A stretch of DNA of 64,000 bases from positions 10,986,710 through 11,050,709 of the forward strand of contig OU862910.1 of NCBI GenBank assembly GCA_917880885.1, given 5' to 3'. This DNA is from Limnephilus marmoratus (lineage: Eukaryota > Arthropoda > Insecta > Trichoptera > Limnephilidae). The notes under the pieces are model-generated. The model had not been told where the DNA came from. It searched no databases and saw only the letters and a program-made list of their open reading frames with translations. The position numbers and the translations under genes were made by a program. Positions 33,713-45,650 of the stretch are shown in pieces; position 1 is the stretch's first letter, and the number at the start of each line of letters is the position of its first letter.

Positions 33713-33830
33713 ACTCCCCCCCCCCCCCCCCCCTTCCTCCATCCCGCAAAAACCCCCTCCCGAGTTCCCCTCCCCCTTCCCAGGTTACCCTCCCTCCTCC
33801 GTGGTTTGTTTCCCCCCCTCCCGTGCTTCA
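33713..33830 (+). repeat. C-rich tract
   Basis: A run of about 18 C's at 33716-33733 followed by CCCTCCC-type repeats, also present at 39634-39725 in unit 8. It accounts for the proline-rich plus frame at 33514-34053 and its shadows. Confidence 0.8.
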
Positions 33831-33899
33831 TTATTTCATTGCCGTTACATTTAGTTTTCATACAGCTCGCGTGCCACCTATGGAAATATTTTTATGCAA

Positions 33900-34500
33900 A
33901 TTTTGCAAAAATGCCAGAGCTCACCAACCAATAAACAAACATAACAAAAAAAGAATTATTCAATTTGGTGCAGTCTTTCGGAAGTTATACGCGTACATAC
34001 ATTTCGACGATTCATTTTTATGCAAATTTCATAATGCCAGAGCTCACCAGTAGTTTTATTCAAAACTTGTCCTTACAATAACGATAACAACAAAAAAATA
34101 ATTACCCAATTAGGTGCAGTCGTTCCGAAGTTATGCGCGTACTTACATTTCATCGATTAATTTTTAAACATATTTCAAAATGCCAGAGCTCACCAGTAGT
34201 TGTATACAAACTTTGTCCTAACAATAAGGAACGCAACAAAAAAAGAATTATTCAATTACGTGCAGTCGTTCTGAAGTTATGAGCGTCCTTACATTTCGGC
34301 GAATCATTTTTAAACAAATTTCGTTATGCCAGAGCTCACCAGTAATTTTATTCAAAACTTGTCCTAGTAATAACAAATACAACAACGAAAGAATTATTCA
34401 ATTTTGTGCATTCGCTCGGAGGCTATGCGCATTTATAGATTTCGGCGATTCATTTTAAACAAATTTTATTATTCCAGAGCTCATCAGTCGTCTTATACAA
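33900..34500 (+). repeat. Second minisatellite, about 145-bp period
   Basis: Five copies anchored on CCAGAGCTCA at about 33914, 34037, 34183, 34329 and 34474 (spacings 123, 146, 146, 145). Each also has TGCAGTCGTTC..AAGTTATG. The anchor is shared with the GCCGGAGCTCACTATTGTAG word of ordinary units, so it is an amplified piece of the unit body. Confidence 0.75.
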
Positions 34501-35530
34501 ACCTTGCCCGAACAATAACGAAACCAACTCAAAAAGAATTATCCAATTTGGACCAGTCGTTCATGAGCTATAATTTATAGATGATACCCGTGGATAATTA
34601 TTTATCCGTTTATGTAATTTTCAGGGTACCTACCTAGTTCATCAAAATATTCTAAAACAATATTTTATCTATATGGCAAGACAACCGATAAAAGTTGTCA
34701 TAACCACCTCAAGCAAAGCCTGAAAATCGAACACCTGCGCTGGTTTAAGAACATTTCCCATACAAATTACGTCAGCCAACGGTGTCATGGCCTGACTGAA
34801 AACCTCAGGTGGTTTTGGATAGTGTTCCATGTTCAGTATTGCAAGGTTGAAGAAAATAAATAAACATTTCAAATATCTACCGATTTAACAGGCTGAGAAC
34901 GATGTGCATTTTCGATGTTGTTGGATTTTTCGCAAATGTCAGATATAATTGCAAAGTTTGACGCGATATTGTGAAACATTTTAAATGGGAAGCTACACAT
35001 GTTTTTGTTTTAAAAGTTTCTAAATCTTGTATAATTTATGATTATTAAAAAACATGTCTCGCAGAATGTTTTTTTTCGTTGTATTTTATCACCCCGCAAA
35101 GGGCCTTTAAAATGTCATTTTTTCAACGTTATTTTTAGGTCGCCGTTTAATTAATTGGAATAAATTCATAGCAAAAAATCAGTTTTGTATGGGAGATTTT
35201 CGCTACATCTTTCTCAACTTTTGCGGGCATTTGAAAAGAGATAGATACAATGAATTCGCTTCGAAGAAGAGTGAACCGTGGGGCCTTTGAAATCGGATGA
35301 GCTTAGAGATCAATTTGGCTTGCCAAATTTTACCCAATTTTCGCAAGCCAAAGTGACCCGTGAGGTTTCACCCACCCGAGGGGCAAAGTGGTAGCTTTTC
35401 CCCTCAAATCGAAAGTGAGTTTTTTCGACCAATGGCGTGAGCGGAAAAAGTGAGTTTTCTCGACCAATGGCGTGAGCGGAAAAAGTGACCTTTTCCCTGA
35501 CCTACCCCAAAACTGAACATTAATATATAT

Positions 35531-38256
35531 ACTAGCTGGGCCCATTGCAAAAGCAATAAACGGGTTTAAACACTATGCGATTTGACGTGTGAACGTGGAT
35601 GAAGCGAGGAGGAGTGTGTGTTAAATTAAATATAAATCGGTTAAATATCAAATTTTCATTGCAATCGGTTAATTGGTTTAGCAATGCGTAATTTCATGAT
35701 ACCAGAGCTCACTGTTGTACACAAAAACCATTGCCGGCCTGCGCACATCAAATCCCCAAACGCAATCGGATGAACGGTTTAGCAAAGCATAATCTTATGA
35801 TGCCCAAGCTCACTATTTTATACAGAAAGAATCGAAGGGATGCAGCAATCAAATCCCCAAAGTTTCATCGCAATCGGATGAACGGTTTAGCAATGCATAA
35901 TTTCATGATGCCAGAGCTCACTATTTTATGCAGAAAGAATTGAGGCGATGCGCACATGAAATCCCCAAAGTTTCATCGCGATCGAAGACAAAATAACACA
36001 GAACGTGAAAATAAATTAAAAAAAGTGTGCTTTAGACCACACGACTGAAGTAAAACTTCACTTACCTATGCCAGATACCCGTTATATATAATGTTAAATA
36101 GTGCAGGCGCTTGCATTATAATGCAGTTTCCCGGGACTTGGGACGGAAACATTACAGTTTTATTGACCCCGAGGTTAAAGTGCCCTTGCAACGCACGCCG
36201 GATACCCGTTGTAAATAATTTTATATAGTGCAGGCGCTTGCATTATAATGTAGTTTCCCGGGACTTGGGATGGAACCATTATAATTAAGTTGACCCCGAG
36301 GTTACAGTGACCTTGCAACGCATGCCGGGTACCCGTTGTATATAATGTTATATAGTGCAGGCGCTTCCATTATAATGTAGTTTCCGGGGACTTGGGATGG
36401 AACCATTACAGTTTAGTTGACCCTGAGGTTAAAGTGCAGTTGCAACGCATGCCGGGTACCCGTAGTATATAATGTTACATAGTGCAGGCGCTTGCATTAT
36501 AATGTAGTTTCCCAGGACTTCGGATGGAAACATTACAGTTTTATTGACCCCGAGGTTAAAGCGGCCTTGCAACGCATGCCGGGTACCCGTTGTATATAAT
36601 TTTATAAAGTGCATAATTTTATAATGTTGTTTCCCGGGACTTGGTAGGGAACCATTACGGTTTAGTTGACCCCGAAGTTAAAGTGGCCTCGCAACGCATG
36701 CCGGGTACCCGCTGTATATAATTAATTTATTTACGCACAAATAGTCCATTAACAATAACAATCGGTTGCACGGTTTAGCAGTGCAAAATTTCATTATGCC
36801 GGAGCTCACTATTGTAGTTGTATTGTATTTCATTTTGCAAGTGTAAGTACTAAGTAGGTACTTTGTTGTAATATTTCACCAAAACGACGCCATTATGCTG
36901 TTGAGCATAAAATAATTTTCACTACAAATAAATTCATTCAATATCATGTTTTGATTTTTAAATGAAAAAAGTCCCCGCAAGTAAGTACCTACCTAGAACA
37001 CGCGTAATGTATATATATATATACAATGTTCAAATAGAACACACTTAAAAATAAAAAAAATAATTAATAAAAAAAAGTTGACAATTCTTTAAATTTTCAG
37101 TTCTATAAAGTTCCGTTCGAGTTCTGTAATTATTTCAGTTTTGTGATGTAACTGGTCTGTAATGATAAAACAATAGAATTTGAGTAGAACCATCACAGAA
37201 CGTGAAAATTAACTTAAAAAAAGTTCAATTATTCTGTATCATCGAAACAACCTTACCGTAGTATTTATTGCATTAAAACCTAATTCGTTGTGTAGGTACC
37301 CATTCAGGTAGGTACCTGCGCATTTCCTTAGATTCCGGCAATCTTAGCTTTATTCATCATATTTGCAAGACTACCGAAATAAGTAGGTACCTACCCCGAA
37401 TGAAAAGCGTGTTAATTTGAACTGGCCACCAATAATTAAACTTCCGATGGAATCTGTGAGCGCGTATTTTGATGATTTTTTTTCGGAAAATTTCGAGTTT
37501 TGTCTGCATCTCCTGACTTTTTTTACATGGGATGGGCATGTTATATTGGTGTTAAAAGTTGCGGAATCTATCCGGCTATCGTATTTTCAAAAAACATCTA
37601 GCCCGGAATCGGTTTTTCGGCGGTAATGTCGTTTTCCGAAAAACAACGACCGAAACCGCCGAGAGTTCCGTTTTGTTAGGCTAAAAATTTGACGTCTACG
37701 ATCCCTGACCTGACTCAATATTCCTAGCATTTTCATTTGCATTGAAACTGATGGCCAAAATGACATCTTTTTTTTGGAAACGCGAACCTGTCGGCGGGAA
37801 ATGTAACCTGGCCGAATTGAGTGTGATTTTACTATTGGTTCTAGTTTTCGCCGTTGATTCGCATCGGTTTTTCTGTGAATAAAGCGCTAATTTTGTCGAA
37901 AAAAACTGACCTCGCAAAATCAAAGTACTGAGGATGAAACTGATGGCCAAAATGACATCTTTTTTTTGGAAACGCGAACCTGTCGGCGGGAAATGTAACC
38001 TGGCCGAATTGAGTATACTTTTACTATTGGTTCTAGTTTTCGCCGTTGATTCGCGTCAGTTTTTCTGTGAATAAGGCGCTAATTTTGTCGACAAAAATAA
38101 ACTCCGCAAAATCAAAGTACTGAGGGTGCACTGAATTTGCTTGAACCGAAAGTGAACCTTGAGGTGGGTGAAACGTAAAGGGCGTACTGGTCGTTTTTGC
38201 GTCAACGAAAAAGTGCGCGGAAAAAGAGCTTTCCCAAAGTGAACATTAATATATAT
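35531..38256 (+). mobile_element. Helitron-like satellite unit 7
   Basis: A divergent 5' end (ACTAGCTGGGCCCATTGC) is followed by three copies of a 107-bp repeat (35690-35990) with GATGAACGGTTTAGCAATGC. Then come six monomers, the usual body, and a 3' part in which a segment of about 190 bp (CTGATGGCCAAAATGACATC onward) is present twice (37747 and 37939). The 3' end is type b. Confidence 0.55.
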
Positions 38257-39160
38257 ACTAGGTTTTGCCCGTTGCAGAAGCAACTAACGGGTTAAAACAC
38301 TATGCGATTTGACGTGTGAACGTGGATGAAGCGAGGAGGAGTGTGTGTTAAATTAAATATATGAAGAAACCTGAGGTTACAGTGACTTTGAAACGCATGC
38401 CGGGTACCCGATGTATATAATGTTATAATATAGTGCAGGCATTTGCAAGGCGCTTGCATAATAATGTAGTTTCCCTGAACTTGGAATGGAACCATTACAG
38501 TTAAGTTGAACCCGAAGTTACAGTGATGTTGCAACGCATGCCGGGTACCCTTTGTATATAATGTTATAATATAAAGCAGGCGTTTGCAAGGCGCTTGTAT
38601 TATAATGTAGTTTCCAGGAACTTGGAATGGAACCATTACAGTTATGTTGAACCCGAGGTTACAGTGATGTTGCAACGCATGCCGGGTACCCTTTGTATAT
38701 AATGTTGTAATATAAAGCAGGCGTTTGCAAGGCGCTTGTATTATAATGTAGTTTCCAGGAACTTGGAATGGAACCATTACAGTTAAGTTGACCCCGAGGT
38801 TACAGTGATCTTGCAACGCATGCCGGGTACCCGTTGTATATAATGTTATAATATATTGCAGGCGTTTGCAAGGCGCTTGCATTATAATGTAGTTTCCCGG
38901 AACTTGGAATGGAACCATTACAGTTAAGTTGACCCTGATATTACAGTGATGTTGCAACGCATGCCGGGTACCCGTTGTATATAATTTTATAATACAGTGC
39001 ATGCGTTTGCAAGGCGCTTGAATTATAATGCAGTTTCCCGGAACTTGGAATGGAACCATTACAGTTAAGTTGACCCCGAGGTTACAGTGATGTTGCAACG
39101 CATGCCGGGTACCCGTTGTATATAATGTTATGTAGAAATACAAATCCCCAAAGTTGACCT

Positions 39161-39456
39161 TTATTGGTTAACCAACACCTCTGCAATAGGTCACCCCAAG
39201 TGGTTCGCTACGTTTGGTGATTTAGTAGGGGTGCCCGGGTTCATGGGGTGAGGTCTGTCTAGGTCTTGGAGGCGGATGCCCAGGACACACTGAACCCCAG
39301 ATTCCTACCCACCCCTTAAACCCTTTTCCTTCCCAGAACTCTCATCTCCTTCTTTCCTAAAAAAATCCTCCACACAGCATCCCCAAAGATGACATAGGAC
39401 CTGAGGGAAATTATTTTCCCCACGGCCTCCTGTGTGGAGCTCATGTAAAAAAAAAA
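39161..39456 (+). repeat. SINE-A copy 4 (short subfamily)
   Basis: Nearly the same as copy 3 in sequence and in both junctions, so it is a duplicate by descent with the host unit rather than an independent insertion. Confidence 0.8.
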
Positions 39457-39730
39457 TAATTAAATGCATATAAATTCACCTTTCCCAAAAAGCCAGAAAT
39501 AATTGAAAAAAACATGTTCTTAATATATTTTCCCTTGCTTAGTTCTGCACTCCTGGTATTCATCCTTTTAAAATTTTGTTTTATTCGAGTAAAAAAAAGA
39601 ACAGAAAAAATATTCTTTCATGGCGTACTCTACTCCCCCCCTTCCTCCATCCCGCAAAACCCCCTCCCGGGTTCCCCTCCCCCTTCCCAGGTTACCCTCC
39701 CCCCTCCCTGGTTTTCCTCCCCCCTCTTTT

Positions 39731-39920
39731 TTAACCAACACCTCTGCCCTAGGTCACCCTATGTGATTCGCTACGCTTAGTGATTTAGCAGGGGTGCCCG
39801 GGTTCATGGGATGAGGTGTGTCTAGGTCTGATGATCAGGACACACTGAACCCCAGATTCCTACCCACCCCTTAAACCCTTTTCCTTCCCAGAACTCTTCT
39901 CTCCTTCGTTTCCCTAAAAG
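39731..39920 (+). repeat. SINE-A copy 5, 3'-truncated
   Basis: Runs from AACCAACACCTCTGCCCTAG to TCCTTCGTTTCCCTAAAAG, then breaks into GAAGCGAGCAGGAGTGTGTG, a unit 5' segment. The hairpin tail is missing. Confidence 0.7.
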
Positions 39921-41372
39921 ACGAAGCGAGCAGGAGTGTGTGTTAAATTAAATATATGAAGAAAAAACGATGTCTGAATGCGGATGAAGCGAGGAATGAG
40001 CGCCTACAAAGGGAACAGGTAGTCGATCGCTCCCCCAAAGTTTCGTCGCAATCGGATGAACGGTTTAGCAGTGCATAATTTCATGATACCAGAGCTCACT
40101 ATTTGTAGTTGTATTGTAAGTACTGAGTAGGTACTTTGTTGTAATATTTCACCAAAACGACGCCATTATGTTGTTGAGCATAAAAAAATTTTATAAAAAC
40201 TTCTTTTCATCACAAATAATTTTATTCGATATCATGTTTTATTTTTAAAGGAAAAAAGTCCCTGCAAGAAAGTACCTACCTAGAACAGCGTAATATATAT
40301 ATATTTTTTGTTATTTCACAATATCCAAATAGAACCACGCTTTATTCATAAATAATCTACACATTTAAAAATAAATAACATAAAAATAATAAGGCTGGGT
40401 TGTTTAAAAAAAAGAATTGACAATTTTACAAATTTTTCTTGTCAATTTTCAGTTCTAGAAAGTTCTGTAATTATTTCAGTTGTGTGATGCGACTGGCCTA
40501 TAATGATACAAAATAGAACTTGAATAGAACCAACACCGAACGTGAAAATTAACTTAAAAAAAAATTGAATTATTTAGTATCATCGAAACAACCTTACCTT
40601 ACTTAGTATTGCATTAAAACCTAATCAATTGTGTATCTACGTATTCGGGTAGGTACCTGCGCGTTTCATATTTGCAATACTACCGAAATAAGTAGGTACC
40701 TACCCGGAATAAATAACGTGTTAATTTGAACTGGCCAGGAATATTTAAACTTCCGATGGAATATCTAAGCACGTGTTTTGGTGATTTTTTTTTGGAAAAG
40801 TTCGGATTTTGGTAGCTTTTCCTGAAGTTTTTTACATGGTATGGGCATGTTATATCGGTGTTAAAAGTTGCGGAATTCTCTACTGCGTTAGATTTTTGAA
40901 AAACATCCAAGCCGGGATCGGTTTTGGGGCCACAATGCCGCGTACCGTAAAACCACTACCGAAAACTGTGAAAAGTCTGTTTTGTTAGGCTAAAAATTTG
41001 ACGTCTGAGATCCCTGACCTGACTCAATATTCCTAACATTTTCATTTGCATTGAAACTGATGGCCAAAATGACATCTTTTTTTTTGGAAACGCGAACCTG
41101 TCGGCGGGAAATGTAACCTGGCCGAATTGAGTGTGATTTTACTATTGGTTCTAGTTTTCGCCGTTGATTCGCGTTAGTTTTTCTGTGAATAAGGCGCTAA
41201 TTTTGTCGACAAAAATAAACTCCGCAAAATCAAAGTACTGAGGGTGCACTGAATTTGCTTGAACCGAAAGTGAACCTTGAGGTGGGTGAAACGTAAAGGG
41301 CGTACTGGTCGTTTTTGCGTCAACGAAAAAGTGCGCGGAAAAAGAGCTTTCCCAAAGTGAACATTAATATAT

Positions 41373-43635
41373 ACTAGGTTTTGCCCGTTGCAGAAGCAAC
41401 TGACGGGTTAAGACACTATGCGATTTGACGTGTGAACGTGGATGAAGCGAGGAGGAGTGTGTGTTAAATTAAATATATGAAGAAACCTGAGTTCACAGTG
41501 GCCTTGCAACACATGCCGGGTACCCGTTGTATATAATGTTATGTAGTGCAGCGCTTGCATTAAAATGTAATTTCCCAGGAATTGGAATGGAACCATTACA
41601 GTTAAGTTGATCCCGAGGTTACAGTGACCTTGCAACGCATGCCGAGTAACCGTTGTATATCATGTTATATATTGCAGGCACTTGCTTTAAAATATTATTT
41701 CCCGGGAATTGGGGTGGAACCATTACAGTTAAGTTGACCCCGAGGTTACAGTGACCTTGCAACGCATGCCGTGTACCCGTTGTATATTATGTTATAAATT
41801 GCAGGCGCTTGCATTAAAATTTTATTTCCCGGGAATCGGGATGAAACCATTACAGTAAAGTTGACCCCTAGGTTAAAGTCGCCTTGCAACGCATACCGGG
41901 TACCCGTTGTATATAATTTTATATAGTGCAGGTGCTTGCATTATAATGTAGTTTCCCGGTACTTGGGATGGAACCATTATAATTAAGTTGACCCCGAGGT
42001 TACAGTGACCTTGCAACGCATGCCAGGTACCCGTTGTATATACTGTTATATAGTGCAGGCGCTTGCATTATAATGTAGTTTCCCAGGACTTCGGATGGAA
42101 ACATTACAGTTTTATTGACCCCGAGGTTAAAGCGGCCTTGCAACGCATGCCGGGTACCCGTTGTATATAATTTTATAAAGTGCATAATTTTATAATGTTG
42201 TTTCCCGGGACTTGGTAGGGAACCATTACGGTTTAGTTGACCCCGAAGTTAAAGTGGCCTCGCAACGCATGCCGGGTACCCGCTGTATATAATTAATTTA
42301 TTTACGCACAAATAGTCCATTAACAATAACAATCGGTTGCACGGTTTAGCAGTGCATAATTTCATTATGCCGGAGCTCACTATTGTAGTTGTATTGTATT
42401 TCATTTTGCAAGTGTAAGTACTAAGTAGGTACTTTGTTGTAATATTTCACCAAAACGACGCCATTATGCTGTTGAGCATAAAATAATTTTCACTATAAAT
42501 AAATTCATTCAATATCATGTTTTGATTTTTAAATGAAAAAAGTCCCTGGAAGTAAGTACCTACCTAGAACACGCGTAATTATTTTCTTTATTTAACAATG
42601 TCCAAATAGAACACACTTATAAAAAAAAAATATAATTAATAAAAAAAAATTGTCAATTCTTAAAATTTTTCTAGTAAATTTTCAGTTCTAGAAAGTTCCG
42701 TTCGAGTTCTGTAATTATTTCAGTTTTGTGATGTAACTGGCCTATATTGAGAAAAAACAGAATTTCAGTAGAAGCAACTCAGAACGTGAAAATTAACTTA
42801 AAAAAAGTTGAATTATTCAGTATCATCGAAACAACCTTACCTTAGTATTTATTGCATTAAAACCTAATTCGTTGTGTAGGTACCCATTCAGGTAGGTACC
42901 TGCGCGTTTCCTTAGATTCCGGCAATATTTGCTTTTTTCATCATATTTGCAATACTACCGAAATAAGTAGGTACCTACCCCGAATGAATAGCGTGTTAAT
43001 TTGAACTGGCCACCAATATTTAAACTTCCGATGGAATCTTTGAGCGCGTATTTTGATGATTTTTTTTCGGAAAATTTCGAGTTTTGTCAGCATCTCCTGA
43101 CGTATTTTATATGAGAATCGTATGTTTTATTGTTATCAAAAGTTGCGGAATCCTTCCGGCTATCGTATTTTTTAAAAACATCTAGCCCGGAATCGGTTTT
43201 TCGGCGGCAATGACGTTTTCCGAAAAACAACGACCCAAACCGCCGAGAGTTCCGTTTTGTTAGGCTAAAACTTTGACATTTGAGATCCTGACCTATGTCA
43301 ATAGTCCTAGCATTTTCCTTTGTGAAATAAGCGGGTTTTTTCGTCATTTTTTTTTTTCAAACGCCGTCTGTCGGCGGGAAATACAACCGAGCCGAATCGA
43401 GTGATTCGAGTAGAGCTTCTAGTTTTCGCCGCCGATTCGTATCGGAGAATAAATCCCTGTATATATTTTTTTTGTCGAAAAAAAAAAACTTCCAGCTTCC
43501 TTGTCTGAATTTGCTTCGACCGAAAGTGAACCTTGAGGTGTGTGAAACGCAAAGGGCGTACTGGTCGTTTTTGCGTCAACAAAAAAGTGACCTTTTCCTG
43601 ACCTATCCCAAAACCAAACAATACTATATATATAT
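41373..43635 (+). mobile_element. Helitron-like satellite unit 9 (last)
   Basis: About seven monomers, usual body, type-b 3' end closing with ACCAAACAATACTATATATA. It then meets unrelated sequence (TTGTCATATGAAAATTTG), which defines the 3' boundary of the array. Confidence 0.6.
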
Positions 43636-44540
43636 TGTCATATGAAAATTTGTTTGCTCAAATGGCACTAACATAAAAAGCACAATCAGGAAGAGACTTG
43701 ATTAAATTATCGTGTATTATCCAAAAAACTTAATTGTATGGTTCGGACATGATATTGACCGGAATTCACAGATGAGCGTTTGGGTATGCAATATGGAGAT
43801 ATGGAGGTCCCAAAGCCACGCTACAACCTAATCAAACTTTCCCATTCCAAATTATTTAAAAACTTCCGGATGCAGAAGATTTCCCCAGAGTACTGGCAGC
43901 AAGATAGTCGACCGCTCTGCAGTTTTTTCCCGGTATCATTTCCAGTGCTAATAAAATTTGAAAAACTCGGGAATCCGATTCAGAAAAGTTCTCCCAAAAA
44001 AGGTCGGGTTCGCGGAGAACAATGTTGCAAGCCGGCCAGACTATAAATCTTATTACCGTGGACAGGAAAGTTGGAAAAAAGCGAGTGCGGAATTCTGCTT
44101 AGGAGAGGTTTACAGGCTTATTACAGGCGCAACCGCGTGGCTTGTTGATCCCATTCACTACTGCAAATGAAAATGAGCAAATCGGTTTCGTGGTTTACAC
44201 GTCTGAAAGTTTAGACTTGTGAAAGCACCTTGTACCTCGTAGTTAGTGAACGTGGCAAATTTGCTTCTAATGTCGTGAGGACGTTATATCACGAGTATTG
44301 CAAATAATGGGAAACCTATTAAAGTTGGTACGGGCTTGCAAACTACTTGTATGAAGATCTATAACTTAGTTAGAATATTAGTATCAGAACAGTAGGCGGG
44401 GTTAATTTGAGTTCGAAAAGTGGTTCGTAAAGAAGGTGGGATGAAAATATGAATAAGAACGATTATCAACAATATTTTACGACAAGCATGTTGCCCACGT
44501 TTTGGTTTAATGTTATCGGAGATAGACTTTAATATAATTT
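43636..44540. other. Unassigned DNA after the array
   Basis: Overlapping frames at 43780-44046 and 43958-44170 (88 and 70 codons) have mid-level GC and no repeat partner. I do not recognise a domain. They may be remains of an exon or an element. No splice or start signal decides it. Confidence 0.25.
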
Positions 44541-45650
44541 TTATTTATATATTACACTCCCTAATGGGCTTTTACATTATTTGTTTATAAGTTAAGTATC
44601 ACAGTTATTTTAAATACTTTAAAACTAAAACAATAAAGAAAATATAATATAATGAAAAAATGTAACAACAAGAGCATAAACACAATTAAAATAAAACACA
44701 TTGGTAAAAATGATAAGAAGTCTAACATAAAAAGATTTCCAATATAAACAAAAAAATGCAGAAATTATCCACGACTATTTGTGTCTAGATGTATAAAAAA
44801 TTGGAATAAACAATTCTTGAGGTGAAATATATCTTCTAGATCAGAATATTTATTTCCGAGATTATAAAGTCTCGTAATTGGGGAATTTTGGTAAGAGAGT
44901 GTCCTGGTGGCGTATTTACAAAACCTATACCGATTCAGTCGCGGTAACGACAATTTACATTATAAATATACCTCTATATTGGTTATTTTTTATCACATTA
45001 CAAAAACAAAAATTGTTCTAAAATCTAGATAAAATAATCTTTCTGATGTGTATATTAGAAATTAATAAGTTTATTTCTAAATATTCAAATTTTAATATTA
45101 TTCCCATATATTGTAAATACACCTCTATATTGATAATTTTTTATCACTTTGCAAAAACAAAAATTGTTATAAAATCTAGATAAAATAATCTTTCCAATGT
45201 GTATATTAGAAATTAATAATTTTATTTCTAAATATTTAAATTTTGATATTGAAAATTTAAAACGACTGAAACGCGGTAGGGATTGTAAATACGCGTCCTG
45301 GTGATGTTAAAGTAAAAGGGTAGTAAATAAATATCGGCAAGATCTTTTGCGAATACGGATGTTGATTAATTGAAGTAATTCAGGGCAGTCAATTTTGAAA
45401 TGCAGTATTTTATGTAATAATATTAAATCTGTGTTAATTCTTCTTTCTGAAAGTTTTAATAGGGACATTTTATCCTGTAGGTAATTATAATCAATATTTT
45501 GTACAGGAATATGCAATTTATGGATTTTAAACCTCAGGAACTTTTGTTGAATCTTTTCAATGCTGTCGGAATGAATATTGTAAAATGGAGATCATAACGC
45601 AGAGTTATACTCTAGTTGGCATCTGACAAGGGTTTTACATAATATGATAA
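44541..45650 (-). pseudogene. LINE reverse transcriptase C-terminal pseudogene, interrupted
   Basis: The minus strand from about 45640 reads TLVRCQLEYNSAL, then IEKIQQKFLRFK (45520-45570), then LLKLSERRINTDLILLHKIL and DCPELLQLINIRI (45307-45516), then after a gap RFCKYATRTLSYQNSPITRL (44765-44953). This is the order of the post-RT region of Jockey-like LINEs (EKIQ.KFLRF...RR..DL..LYKI..G.IDCPELL). A tandem duplication splits it at 44961-45262, and stops occur. The 3' side has a weak AAAGCCCATTAGGGAGTG tail. Dead copy. Confidence 0.7.
44961..45262. repeat. 151-bp tandem duplication inside the LINE
   Basis: Two copies with starts 44961 and 45112 share CCTCTATATTG, AAAATCTAGATAAAATAATC, TGTGTATATTAGAAATTAAT and TTATTTCTAAATATT. 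It separates two parts of the LINE coding remnant. Confidence 0.75.

Larger units (their letters stand above)
32352..35530 (+). mobile_element. Helitron-like satellite unit 6, enlarged by SINE and second minisatellite
   Basis: CGGGGCCCG-type 5' end. Six monomers follow, the first at 126 bp and the rest at exactly 141 bp. Then come SINE-A (33240-33540), a C-rich tract, five copies of a second minisatellite of about 145 bp (33900-34500), a divergent body, and 3' end type a. It shares the minisatellite-SINE-C-tract order with unit 8. Confidence 0.6.
38257..41372 (+). mobile_element. Helitron-like satellite unit 8, with two SINE-A insertions
   Basis: A normal 5' end, six monomers at exactly 141-bp spacing (anchors 38396 to 39101), the same SINE-A junction as unit 6, a C-rich tract, a second truncated SINE-A (39731-39920) abutting a fragment of unit 5' sequence, then a divergent body and type-b 3' end. 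The minus frame of 283 codons (38292-39143) is again minisatellite translation. Confidence 0.55.

Noticed and set aside
33514..34053. 179-codon plus frame with a proline-rich stretch
   Set aside because: It spans the A tail of a SINE, a C-rich tract and a minisatellite. The proline run is the C tract.
21033..43635. CRISPR-like array, because of regular short repeats
   Set aside because: Monomers are 126-141 bp with no constant-repeat and variable-spacer pattern, and the whole monomer is conserved.
43780..44170. Two overlapping plus frames after the array as a gene
   Set aside because: They overlap out of frame, have no recognised motif and no partner copy. Kept only as unassigned DNA.
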